Shown: in pieces, positions 8,357-16,171 of the stretch
How positions within the stretch are numbered: the first letter of the stretch is position 1
Layout of the letters: each line of letters starts with the position of its first letter
NCBI RefSeq assembly: GCF_018413645.1
Contig: NZ_JAHCDA010000005.1
Location: 1 to 64,000 of the forward strand
Origin: Roseococcus pinisoli
Lineage (GTDB): Bacteria > Pseudomonadota > Alphaproteobacteria > Acetobacterales > Acetobacteraceae
Direction of reading: 5' to 3'
Length of the DNA: 64,000 nucleotides
Notes under the pieces: model-generated
What the model was told of the DNA's origin: nothing
What the model saw: the letters and a program-made list of their open reading frames with translations, nothing else
Databases searched by the model: none
Program-made: the position numbers and the translations under genes

Positions 8357-8384
8357 GGCGCCTTCAAATCACTTCGGACCTCTG

Positions 8385-8417
8385 GGCCGGCAGCGCGATG
8401 GCGTTGCCGGCCTTTTT
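8385..8417 (+). terminator. Rho-independent terminator of the alcohol dehydrogenase
   Basis: GGCCGGCA (8385-8392) pairs with TGCCGGCC (8405-8412) and is followed immediately by TTTTT. Confidence 0.85.
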
Positions 8418-8566
8418 CGTAGGCGGGAGGCGGCGGCGTCTCCGATCGGCGCTGGGGGCCGCCAAGAGCAGGCCCGCGCATCCGCTTCGGACCAGCCAGT
8501 TCCGCTTCCTTCAGGCTCGGATCGCGGGCAACGACGGATATTCAACAGAAGACTCGACAAGCCTCG

Positions 8567-8597
8567 ATAATGAATTCACCATAATTGTGTGGATTAT
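8567..8597. promoter_or_regulatory. AT-rich repeat block at the sulfonate/sulfate operon promoter
   Basis: ATAAT (8567-8571), ATAAT (8581-8585) and ATTAT (8593-8597) are arranged so that the last two form a 5-7-5 inverted repeat. This geometry is like that of LysR-family (CysB/Cbl-type) sites, but no such regulator is encoded nearby. Confidence 0.35.
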
Positions 8598-8862
8598 ATG
8601 AAATAGGCGAAAAACCGCGGTGAATATGGTTGGAGCAACGCCGGTTTGGGCGCAGAGCGGGAAGGAGCCGCGGGACATGATCCTGGGCGAATTCCATGCG
8701 GCCGCGACGAGCAGGCCCGCCGACCGGCCTCGCCGCCTTCCGCAGCATCGCGCCGACGATCTGTCGCCGCTCGGGCTCCGATGTCGTCATCCGGCCACGG
8801 AGCCCAGCCGCGCCTGATCCCCGATACGGCGCGAGCGCCATGTCATTTCGCAGGGAGATTCC

Positions 8863-9693
8863 ATGAGCTACGAAACACTGAAGCTGCACCGCATCTCGCC
8901 CCATGTCGGCGCCGAGGTGCAGGACATCGACATCACACGCCCCCTCACCAACCGGCAGGTCGAGGAGCTGCACCGCGCCCTCGGCGAGTTCGGCGTGCTG
9001 TTCTTCCGGGAGCAGCGCTTCGACCACGACAGCCAGAAGCGCTTCGGCCGCTATTTCGGCGAGCTCGACATCCATCCGAACACGCCAGGCCCAGAAGGCC
9101 ATCCCGAGATCCTGCCCATCCACGCCGATGCCAATTCCAAGGTCATCGCCGGCGAGAAATGGCACAGCGACGTCTCCTGCTTCCAGGAGCCGCCGCTCGG
9201 CTCGATCCTCCATATCCACACCACCCCGCCCGCCGGCGGCGACACGCTCTTCGCCAGCCTGGCTGCGGCTTATGAGGCCCTCTCGCCCCGGCTGAAGACC
9301 TATCTGGAAGGGCTCACCGCCTTCCATTCGGGCGAGCGCAACTACCGACGCCGCAACGCCCTGCACGGCATCGACGACCGCGGCCGCGTCTTCCCCAGCG
9401 CCGTGCATCCGGTGGTCATCCGCCACCCGATCTCGGGCCGGAAGGGCCTCTACGTGAACCGCCTCTTCACCTACCGCATCAACGAGGTGAGCGAGGAGGA
9501 GAGCGAAGCCATCCTCAACCATCTCCTCCAGCATGCCGAGAAGCCGGACTTCCAGATCCGCTTCCAATGGCAACCGCATTCCGTCGCCTTCTGGGACAAC
9601 CGCGCCGTCCAGCACCTCGCCATCTGGGACTACTTCCCCCATGTGCGAACCGGCTCACGCGTCACCGTCAAGGGCGGAGCGCTCGCGGCATGA
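8863..9693 (+). CDS. TauD/TfdA-family Fe(II)/2-oxoglutarate dioxygenase
   Basis: A 276-residue alpha-ketoglutarate-dependent dioxygenase. TauD-type members hydroxylate sulfonates (taurine to aminoacetaldehyde plus sulfite); related ones act on alkyl sulfates or aryloxy acids. The iron facial triad is visible as H101-x-D103 (KWHSDVS) and H251 (NRAVQHLAIWDY). The 2-oxoglutarate-binding arginine is in the C-terminal HVRTGSRVTVKG. The preceding TPPAGGDTLFASL motif is family-typical. It is the first gene of an eight-gene rightward operon, and its stop overlaps the next start as ATGA. The adjacent importers of sulfonate and sulfate type make release of sulfite from an organosulfonate or sulfate ester the likely job. 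Confidence 0.85.
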   Translation: MSYETLKLHRISPHVGAEVQDIDITRPLTNRQVEELHRALGEFGVLFFREQRFDHDSQKRFGRYFGELDIHPNTPGPEGHPEILPIHADANSKVIAGEKWHSDVSCFQEPPLGSILHIHTTPPAGGDTLFASLAAAYEALSPRLKTYLEGLTAFHSGERNYRRRNALHGIDDRGRVFPSAVHPVVIRHPISGRKGLYVNRLFTYRINEVSEEESEAILNHLLQHAEKPDFQIRFQWQPHSVAFWDNRAVQHLAIWDYFPHVRTGSRVTVKGGALAA

Positions 9694-10700
9694 GCGCGAC
9701 CCGACGTGGCCTTCTCGGCGGCGCGGCAGCCGCCGCCTCCTTCTACAGCTCCGCGATGGCGCAGGAGAGCCGCGAACTGCGCATCGCCGTGCAGTTCGGC
9801 ATCACCTACCTGCCGCTTACCGTGATCCGCGAGCAGCGGCTCATCGAGCAGCAGGCCCAGTCGCTCGGCCTGCCCGAGCCGAATGTCAGCTGGATCCAGG
9901 TCAGCGGCGGCGCTGCCATGAACGACGCGCTGCTGTCGGGCAACCTCGACATCGCCTCGGCCGGCATCCCGCCCGTGGGGCTGCTCTGGGCGCGCAGCCG
10001 GAACAACCTCAAAGTGCACGCCATCTCCTCGCTGGTGGCGGCACCGCTCTGGCTGAACACGCGCAACCCGGCCGTGCAGACGCTGCGCGACTTCACGCCG
10101 CAGGACCGCATCGCCCTGCCGGCCGTGCGCGTCTCCTTCCAGGCCATCACCCTGCAGATCGCGGCCGAGAAGGAGTTCGGGCCGGGCCAGCACGCGCGGC
10201 TCGACCCGATCACCGTCAGCCTGCCGCATCCGGATGCGACGGCCGCGCTCATCGGCGGGCGGAACGAGATCACCGCGCATTTCGGCAATCCGCCTTTCCA
10301 GAACCAGCAGCTCCAGAACGCGGGCATCCGCCGCGTGCTCTCCTCCTACGACGTGGTGGGCAGCCCCCACAGCGTGACCCTGCTCTACGCGACGCAGCGC
10401 TGGCGCGACACCAACCCGCGCACGCTGCGCGCGATCCGGGCCGCGCAGGAAACGGCCAATGCCTGGATCGCGGCCCATCCGCGCGAGGCGGCCGAGCTCT
10501 ACGTCCGCGCCGAGCGGTCGTCGCTGAGCGTGGATTTCGTGGAGGAGCTGATCCGCCATCCGGACCACCGCTTCACCACGGCACCGCAGGGCGTGGAGTA
10601 CTTCGCGCAGTTCCAGCACCGCACCGGCCAGATCCCCGTCCGGATCGAATCCTGGAAGGAGATCTTCTTCCCCGAGGCGCATGATGGCCCCGGCAGCTGA
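9690..10700 (+). CDS. ABC transporter substrate-binding protein, aliphatic sulfonate/nitrate (SsuA/NMT1) type
   Basis: A 336-residue periplasmic receptor with a twin-arginine-like leader (MSATRRGLLGGAAAAASFYSSAMAQE). The mature protein has the SsuA/TauA-type layout: LRIAVQFGITYLPLTVIREQRLIEQ, then GGAAMNDALLSGNLDIASAGIPP, then the domain-closing region around HFGNPPFQNQQL. The ligand is probably a sulfonate or sulfate ester, judging from its dioxygenase and sulfate-transport neighbours; thiamine-precursor or nitrate binding is possible for the fold. The start at 9690 overlaps the upstream stop (ATGA), and a longer frame start at 9567 inside the dioxygenase is rejected. The end overlaps the ATPase gene by 20 bases. 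Confidence 0.82.
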   Translation: MSATRRGLLGGAAAAASFYSSAMAQESRELRIAVQFGITYLPLTVIREQRLIEQQAQSLGLPEPNVSWIQVSGGAAMNDALLSGNLDIASAGIPPVGLLWARSRNNLKVHAISSLVAAPLWLNTRNPAVQTLRDFTPQDRIALPAVRVSFQAITLQIAAEKEFGPGQHARLDPITVSLPHPDATAALIGGRNEITAHFGNPPFQNQQLQNAGIRRVLSSYDVVGSPHSVTLLYATQRWRDTNPRTLRAIRAAQETANAWIAAHPREAAELYVRAERSSLSVDFVEELIRHPDHRFTTAPQGVEYFAQFQHRTGQIPVRIESWKEIFFPEAHDGPGS

Positions 10701-11433
10701 GCCGCCCGTCCTGGCGCTGGAGCGGGTCTCGATCCGCTTCGGCGCCGTCACGGCGCTGCAGGAGGTGGACCTCACCGTCACCTCCGGCGAGCGGCTGGTG
10801 CTCGTGGGCCCCTCGGGCTGCGGCAAGTCCACGCTGCTGGCGGCGATCGGCGGCTTCCTGGCGCCCAGCGCGGGCCGCGTGCTGCTGGACGGCCAGCCCG
10901 TGCGCCGCCCCGGCCCCGACCGGATGATGGTCTTCCAGGAGTTCGACCAGCTCCTGCCCTGGAAGACCGTTTCGCAGAACATCGCCTATCCGCTCCGCCT
11001 CGCCGGGGTGGCGCGCGCGGAGGCCCGGGACCGGGCGGAGGAGCTGATCCGCCAGGTCGGCCTCGCCGGCTTCTCCACGGCCTATCCGCACACCCTCTCG
11101 GGCGGCATGAAGATGCGCGTCGCCATCGCCCGCGCCCTCGCCGCCCGGCCGCGCCTGCTGCTGATGGACGAGCCCTTCGCCGCGCTCGATGCGCTCACCC
11201 GCCGTCGCATGCAGCAGGAGCTGCTGCGGCTCTGGCAGGAGCACGGCTTCACCCTGGTCTTCGTGACCCATTCCATCGAGGAGGCCGTGCTGCTGGGCAG
11301 CCGCATCCTCGTCCTCTCGCCCCATCCCGGCCGCATCCAGGCCGTGCTGGACGTGCCGGAGGCGCCGACGGCGCGCCTCGGCCTGGAGGGCGAGCTGAAC
11401 CGCCTGCTCCTGCCGGAGACGGCCGATGTTTGA
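10681..11433 (+). CDS. ABC transporter ATP-binding protein, SsuB/TauB type
   Basis: A 250-residue nucleotide-binding subunit that powers import with the neighbouring permease and receptor. Walker A is GPSGCGKST (about 44-52), the Q-loop is VFQEFDQLLPW, the signature is LSGGMKMRVAIARAL, Walker B is LLLMDEPFAALD and the switch is THSIEEA. LPWKTVSQNI and LSPHPGRI are typical of the SsuB/TauB/NitD subgroup. It overlaps the receptor gene by 20 bases and the permease gene by 8. Confidence 0.9.
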   Translation: MMAPAAEPPVLALERVSIRFGAVTALQEVDLTVTSGERLVLVGPSGCGKSTLLAAIGGFLAPSAGRVLLDGQPVRRPGPDRMMVFQEFDQLLPWKTVSQNIAYPLRLAGVARAEARDRAEELIRQVGLAGFSTAYPHTLSGGMKMRVAIARALAARPRLLLMDEPFAALDALTRRRMQQELLRLWQEHGFTLVFVTHSIEEAVLLGSRILVLSPHPGRIQAVLDVPEAPTARLGLEGELNRLLLPETADV

Positions 11434-12247
11434 CGGCACCCGCCCCCTCCCCGCCGTCCAGGGACCCTCCGTCACCTTGGCCTGGCGCCCGCTGCTGCGC
11501 CGCGCCGGCGTGCTGCTGGTGCTGGCCCTGGCCTGGGAGCTCTACGGCCGGTGGATCGCGAACGACCTGATCTTCCCGACCTTCCTCGACACCATCGCCG
11601 CCTTCTGGCGCCTCACCGTCTCGGGCGAGCTGCCGGCGCGCGCGGCCTCCTCATTGGAGGTGCTGGCGATGGGCTATGCCGCGGGCCTCGCGCTGGCGGC
11701 GGTGCTGGTGCTCTTCGCGGTGGCGAGCACCTTCGGCAGCGAGCTGCTCTCGACCTTGACCGCCATGTTCAACCCGCTGCCGGCCATCGCCCTGCTGCCC
11801 CTGGCGCTGCTCTGGTTCGGGTTGGGCGCGCCGAGCCTGGTCTTCGTGATCACCCATTCGGTGCTCTGGGCGGTGGCGCTGAATGCGCATTCCGGCGTGC
11901 GCGCCATTCCGCCGACGCTGCGGCGCGTGGGCGAGAATCTCGGCCTGCGCGGCTGGCAGCTGGCGCTGCGCATCCTGGCGCCGGCCGCGCTGCCCGCGGT
12001 CATCGCCGGCCTCAAGATCGGCTGGGCCTTCGCCTGGCGCACGCTGATCGCGGCGGAGCTCGTCTTCGGCACCAATTCGCGCTCGGGCGGCCTCGGCTGG
12101 CTGATCTTCGAGCGGCGCAACAACCTGCAGATCGACGAGGTCTTCGCCGGGCTGCTGGCCGTCATCGCCATCGGCCTTGTGGTCGAGGGCGTGCTCTTCC
12201 GCACGCTCGAGCGCCGTACCGTCGACCGCTGGGGCCTGCAGCGATGA
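11426..12247 (+). CDS. ABC transporter permease, SsuC/TauC type
   Basis: A 273-residue inner-membrane permease with about six helices. The coupling loop facing the ATPase is visible as [51 protein letters not shown], the BPD_transp_1 (EAA) signature of SsuC/TauC/NrtB proteins. [18 protein letters not shown] is the usual third-helix motif. It completes the sulfonate-type importer with the two genes upstream. It is followed by a 61-base gap with a small hairpin before the sulfate receptor gene. Confidence 0.9.
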   Translation: MFDGTRPLPAVQGPSVTLAWRPLLRRAGVLLVLALAWELYGRWIANDLIFPTFLDTIAAFWRLTVSGELPARAASSLEVLAMGYAAGLALAAVLVLFAVASTFGSELLSTLTAMFNPLPAIALLPLALLWFGLGAPSLVFVITHSVLWAVALNAHSGVRAIPPTLRRVGENLGLRGWQLALRILAPAALPAVIAGLKIGWAFAWRTLIAAELVFGTNSRSGGLGWLIFERRNNLQIDEVFAGLLAVIAIGLVVEGVLFRTLERRTVDRWGLQR

Positions 12248-12263
12248 CGCCGCCCACGCGGCG
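12248..12263 (+). other. Small intercistronic hairpin between the two importer sets
   Basis: CGCCGC (12248-12253) pairs with GCGGCG (12258-12263), beginning right after the permease stop. There is no T tract, so it is more likely an mRNA-processing or stability element separating the sulfonate and sulfate halves of the operon than a full terminator. Confidence 0.4.
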
Positions 12264-12308
12264 ATCGCCTCGCCTTTCCCACCCGCTCATCTCCAGGAGA
12301 CCCAACGC

Positions 12309-13343
12309 ATGACCGTTCCGACCCTTCCCCGCCGCGCGCTGGTCGCCGGCGGGGCCGCCGCCTCGCTCACCGGCCTCGCCACCGGGCGCGCCGCGCAGGC
12401 CCAGGCCGCCCAGACCCTCCTCAACGTCAGCTACGATCCCACCCGCGAGCTCTACCGCGAGTTCAGCGCCGCCTTCGCCGCCAACTGGGCCGGACGTGGA
12501 AATCCCCGCCCCACCATCAACAACTCCCATGGCGGCTCAGGACGACAGGCCCGCAGCGTCATCGACGGCCTGCAGGCCGATGTCGTCACCCTCGCCCTCG
12601 CCTATGACATCGACGAGGTCGCCGAGCGCGGCTTCCTCGCCCGCGACTGGCAGAAGCGCCTGCCCCACAATTCCACCCCCTACACCAGCACCATCGTCTT
12701 CCTCGTCCGCCGCGGTAATCCCAAGGGGCTGCGCGACTGGGCCGACCTCCTCAAGCCCGGCGTCGCCGTCATCACCCCCAACCCCAAGACCTCCGGCGGC
12801 GCTCGCTGGAACTACCTGGCCTTCTGGGCCTGGGCGCAGCGCCAGCCCGGCGGCAGCGCCGCCACCGCCGAGCAGGCCACCCAGCAGCTCTTCCGCCAGG
12901 TCCCCGTGCTCGACACCGGCGCCCGCGGCTCCACCACCACCTTCGTCCAGCGCGCCCAGGGCGACGTCCTGCTGGCCTGGGAGAACGAGGCCCATCTCGC
13001 CCTGCAGGAGTTCCCCCAGGCCGGGCTGGAGATCGTCTACCCGCCGCTTTCCATCCTCGCCGAGCCGCCCGTGGCGGTGGTGGACCGCAACGTCGACCGC
13101 CGCGGCACCCGGCCGCTGGCCGAGGCCTTCCTCAACCACCTCTACAGCGAGGAGGGGCAGCGCATCTCGGCAAAGAACTTCTACCGCCCCCGCGACGCTG
13201 CCGTCCTGCAGGCCAATGCCGCGCGCTTTCCCGCCATCGAGTTCGTGACCATCGACGACACCTTCGGCGGATGGACCGAAGCCCAGCGCGTCCATTTCAG
13301 CGACGGCGGCGTCTTCGACCGCATCTACAGGCCAGGACGCTGA
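12309..13343 (+). CDS. sbp: Periplasmic sulfate-binding protein (Sbp/CysP)
   Basis: A 344-residue sulfate or thiosulfate receptor with a twin-arginine-like leader ([26 protein letters not shown]). Family motifs are present: [24 protein letters not shown], the ligand-binding [76 protein letters not shown] and the C-terminal [22 protein letters not shown]. The ATG at 12309 has AGGAG upstream; a longer frame from 12177 runs inside the permease gene. It feeds the CysT-CysW-CysA transporter encoded directly downstream. Confidence 0.93.
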   Translation: MTVPTLPRRALVAGGAAASLTGLATGRAAQAQAAQTLLNVSYDPTRELYREFSAAFAANWAGRGNPRPTINNSHGGSGRQARSVIDGLQADVVTLALAYDIDEVAERGFLARDWQKRLPHNSTPYTSTIVFLVRRGNPKGLRDWADLLKPGVAVITPNPKTSGGARWNYLAFWAWAQRQPGGSAATAEQATQQLFRQVPVLDTGARGSTTTFVQRAQGDVLLAWENEAHLALQEFPQAGLEIVYPPLSILAEPPVAVVDRNVDRRGTRPLAEAFLNHLYSEEGQRISAKNFYRPRDAAVLQANAARFPAIEFVTIDDTFGGWTEAQRVHFSDGGVFDRIYRPGR

Positions 13344-13350
13344 GCGCACG

Positions 13351-14214
13351 ATGAGCGCGAGCGCCTCCCTGCCCTTCCTGGCGACGGCCCGTTCGAGCCG
13401 TCGCCACGCGCTGCCGGGCTTCAACCTCTCCCTCGGGCTGACGCTCGCCTGGCTGGGGCTGATCGTGCTCGTGCCGCTGGCGGCGCTGGCGATCAAGCCA
13501 TGGGAGATCGGCGTCGGCGGCGTGCTCGCCGTGCTGACGGATGCGCGCGTGCTGGCGGCCTTCCGCCTTTCCTTCGGCGCGGCCCTTCTGGCCGCGCTCG
13601 TCAGCGTGCCCGTCGGCCTCCTGATCGCCTGGACCGTGACGCGCTACCGCTTCCCGGGGCGCCGCCTGCTGGACGCGCTGGTGGACCTGCCCTTCGCGCT
13701 GCCCACGGCGGTGGCGGGCCTCGCCCTCACCGCGCTTTTCGCGCCGAATGGCTGGCTCGGCGCGCCGCTCGCCGAATGGTTCGGCTGGCGCGTGGCCTTC
13801 ACGCCGGCGGGCGTGGTGGTGGCGCTGGTCTTCGTGGCGCTACCCTTCCTCGTGCGCACCGTGGAGCCCGTGCTGCGCGACCTCCCGCTCGATGCCGAGG
13901 AAGCCGCGGCCACGCTCGGCGCGACGCGCCTGCAGACGATCCGGCGCGTCGTCCTGCCCGCGCTGCTGCCCGCGGTGATCACCGGCTTCGGCCTGGGCTT
14001 CGCGAGAGCGGTGGGCGAGTACGGCAGCATCATCTTCATCGCCGGCAACATGCCCATGGTGAGCGAGATCGCCCCGCTGCTCATCGTGGTGAAGCTGGAG
14101 CAGTTCGACTATGCGGGCGCGGCCGGCATCGGCCTTGCCATGCTGCTGCTCTCCTTCGTCATCCTGCTGGCGCTCAACCTCTGGCAGCGCCGGCTGCGGC
14201 GAGGCCGGGCATGA
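13351..14214 (+). CDS. cysT: Sulfate ABC transporter permease CysT (CysU)
   Basis: A 287-residue permease, one half of the membrane channel for sulfate and thiosulfate. It shows [23 protein letters not shown] near the start, [13 protein letters not shown] in the middle, and the coupling motif [53 protein letters not shown], which is diagnostic for CysT. It starts seven bases after the sbp stop and ends with an ATGA overlap into cysW, so translation is coupled. Confidence 0.93.
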   Translation: MSASASLPFLATARSSRRHALPGFNLSLGLTLAWLGLIVLVPLAALAIKPWEIGVGGVLAVLTDARVLAAFRLSFGAALLAALVSVPVGLLIAWTVTRYRFPGRRLLDALVDLPFALPTAVAGLALTALFAPNGWLGAPLAEWFGWRVAFTPAGVVVALVFVALPFLVRTVEPVLRDLPLDAEEAAATLGATRLQTIRRVVLPALLPAVITGFGLGFARAVGEYGSIIFIAGNMPMVSEIAPLLIVVKLEQFDYAGAAGIGLAMLLLSFVILLALNLWQRRLRRGRA

Positions 14215-15053
14215 GCGCAACGCGCCCCGCCGTCGACGATCCCGCCCTGCTGCGCTGGGCGGCGGTGACGGCCACCCTGCTTCTGGCGTTGGCGATCTTC
14301 GTGCTGCCCCTGGCGGCCGTCTTCGCGGAAGCCCTGCGCCGTGGTTGGGAACCCGCGTTGGCGGCCATCGTCGAGGAAGATGCGCAGGCCGCGGTCCGCC
14401 TGACGCTGCTGGTCGCCCTCATCGCGGTCCCGGTCAATACGATCGGCGGCATCGCCGCGGCCTGGGCCGTGGCGAAGTTCGACTTCTGGGGCAAGCGCCT
14501 CCTGGTCACGCTGATCGAGCTTCCCTTCTCCGTCTCGCCGGTCATCTCGGGCCTGGTCTACGTGCTGCTCTTCGGCGCGCAGGGCTATCTCGGCCCCTGG
14601 CTGCAGGCGAACGACCTGCAGATCATCTTCGCGCTGCCCGGCCTCGTGCTCGCGACGGTCTTCGTCACCTTCCCCTTCGTCGCGCGCACGCTCATCCCGC
14701 TCATGCAGGAGCAGGGGCGCGAGGAGGAGGAGGCCGCCGCCACCCTCGGCGCCGGCGGTTGGGACATCTTCCGCCGGGTGACGCTGCCCAACGTGAAATG
14801 GGCGCTGCTCAGCGGCGTGCTGCTCTGCAACGCGCGCGCGATGGGCGAGTTCGGCGCGGTCTCCGTCGTCTCGGGCCATATCCGCGGCCAGACCAACACC
14901 ATGCCGCTGCACGTCGAAATTCTTTATAATGAATATATGTTCGTCGGCGCCTTCGCGGTCGCCTCGCTGCTGGCCCTGCTGGGCCTCGTAACCCTGTTCG
15001 CCAAGGCGCTGCTGGAAGTCCTGGCGGGACGCCGGATAGGAGCACGCGCGTGA
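14211..15053 (+). CDS. cysW: Sulfate ABC transporter permease CysW
   Basis: A 280-residue permease pairing with CysT. The CysW signature is clear: [94 protein letters not shown]. The start at 14211 overlaps the cysT stop (ATGA) and the stop overlaps the cysA GTG start (GTGA). A short run of A/T-ending codons at 14917-14941 breaks the otherwise strong G/C-ending codon use. Confidence 0.93.
   Translation: MSATRPAVDDPALLRWAAVTATLLLALAIFVLPLAAVFAEALRRGWEPALAAIVEEDAQAAVRLTLLVALIAVPVNTIGGIAAAWAVAKFDFWGKRLLVTLIELPFSVSPVISGLVYVLLFGAQGYLGPWLQANDLQIIFALPGLVLATVFVTFPFVARTLIPLMQEQGREEEEAAATLGAGGWDIFRRVTLPNVKWALLSGVLLCNARAMGEFGAVSVVSGHIRGQTNTMPLHVEILYNEYMFVGAFAVASLLALLGLVTLFAKALLEVLAGRRIGARA
14917..14941 (+). 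promoter_or_regulatory. AT-rich codon patch with a TATAAT box inside cysW
   Basis: Codons for EILYNEYM are GAA ATT CTT TAT AAT GAA TAT ATG, all A/T-rich, and include TATAAT at 14925-14930. It could serve as an internal promoter for cysA or as a translation pause; there is no good -35 hexamer 17 bp upstream, so confidence is low. Confidence 0.25.
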
Positions 15054-16120
15054 CGGTCGACGTCGAGAACCTGGTCCGCCGCTTCGGCGCGGCCGCCGCG
15101 CTGGATGGCGTGTCCCTTTCGCTGAGGCAGGGTGAGTTCGCGGCGCTGCTCGGCCCCTCCGGCTCGGGCAAGACCACGCTGCTGCGGATTCTCGCCGGTC
15201 TGGACTTCCCCGACCAGGGCCGCGTCCGCATCGCCGGCGTGGATGTGGCCAGCGTGCCGGCGCGCGATCGGGGCGTGGGCGTCGTCTTCCAGAGCTACGC
15301 GCTGTTCCGGCACATGAGCGTGGCCGAGAACGTCGCCTTCGGCCTGCGGGTGCGCCCGCGCCGCTACCGCCCGCCCGAGGCCGAGATCCAGCGCCGCGTG
15401 CGCGAGCTGCTCGAACTGGTGCAGATCCCGGAACTGGCCGGGCGCTATCCCGAGCAGATCTCCGGTGGCCAGCGGCAGCGCGTGGCCCTGGCCCGCGCCC
15501 TGGCCATCGAGCCGCAGCTCCTGCTGCTGGACGAGCCCTTCGGCGCGCTGGACGCGCTGGTGCGCAAGGACGTACGCCGCTGGGTGCGCGGCCTGCACGA
15601 GCGGCTGGGCATCACCTCCATCCTCGTCACGCATGACCAGGAGGAGGCGATGGAAATGGCCGACCGCGTGGCCGTGATGGAGCGCGGGCGCATCGTCCAG
15701 CTCGACACGCCGCAGGCGCTGCTGGAGGCGCCGGCCACAGCCTTCGTGGCCGGCTTCCTCGGCGAGGCGACGCGGCTGCCGCTCTACATCGAGAGGGGGA
15801 TCGCCCGCCTCTCGGAATTCGGGCTCGACGACATCGAGATCGACCTCGCGGACGGGGAGGCCGTGCTCTTCCTGCGCCCGCACGAGGTGCGGATCGAGCC
15901 GGCGCAGGCCAGCCGGGCCGTGGTCCGCTTCATCCGGCCCGAAGGCACGGGCGGCACGCGCATCCTTGCCGAGACCGGCAGCCGGATCATCGAGGGGATC
16001 TCCCATGCGGAGCTCGCGCGCGGCGATGCCTGCCGCATTCGCCCCGTCTCGGGCACCGTCTTCCACGGCGACGGCACCACCCATCGCTGGCAGCGCCAGG
16101 AGGCCTGGGCCGCGGGCTGA
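15050..16120 (+). CDS. cysA: Sulfate ABC transporter ATP-binding protein CysA
   Basis: A 356-residue ATPase of the sulfate/thiosulfate importer. Walker [10 protein letters not shown] (about 36-44), [26 protein letters not shown] (CysA-typical), signature [15 protein letters not shown], Walker [23 protein letters not shown] and switch [13 protein letters not shown] are present. The C-terminal domain ([11 protein letters not shown] onward) is the TOBE-like regulatory part. The start is GTG at 15050, overlapping the cysW stop. It is the last gene of the eight-gene rightward operon and runs into a terminator shared with the convergent cysN-cysC gene. Confidence 0.93.
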   Translation: MTVDVENLVRRFGAAAALDGVSLSLRQGEFAALLGPSGSGKTTLLRILAGLDFPDQGRVRIAGVDVASVPARDRGVGVVFQSYALFRHMSVAENVAFGLRVRPRRYRPPEAEIQRRVRELLELVQIPELAGRYPEQISGGQRQRVALARALAIEPQLLLLDEPFGALDALVRKDVRRWVRGLHERLGITSILVTHDQEEAMEMADRVAVMERGRIVQLDTPQALLEAPATAFVAGFLGEATRLPLYIERGIARLSEFGLDDIEIDLADGEAVLFLRPHEVRIEPAQASRAVVRFIRPEGTGGTRILAETGSRIIEGISHAELARGDACRIRPVSGTVFHGDGTTHRWQRQEAWAAG

Positions 16121-16126
16121 CCTACT

Positions 16127-16151
16127 ACCCGCGGCGCGCTCCGCCGCGGGT
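16127..16151. terminator. Bidirectional terminator between cysA and cysNC
   Basis: ACCCGCGGCG (16127-16136) and CGCCGCGGGT (16142-16151) form a perfect 10-bp stem with a 5-base loop between two convergent stops. Confidence 0.75.
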
Positions 16152-16171
16152 AACCTGTAACCCGCGCCTCG

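Larger units (their letters stand above)
8357..8862. other. Non-coding region upstream of the sulfur operon
   Basis: It holds the dehydrogenase terminator (8385-8417) and, from about 8540 to 8640, an AT-rich stretch with repeated ATAAT/ATTAT blocks that I take as the promoter of the following operon. Short frames such as 8620-8817 have no recognisable product. Confidence 0.5.

Noticed and set aside
8542-9642. A 366-codon leftward frame opposite the dioxygenase gene
   Set aside because: Antisense to a gene with clear iron-binding motifs; the part over 8542-8790 has no recognisable product or ribosome site.
9567-9689. Longer N-terminus for the sulfonate-type receptor
   Set aside because: It lies inside the dioxygenase gene and lacks a leader; the ATGA overlap at 9690 followed by an RR leader is convincing.
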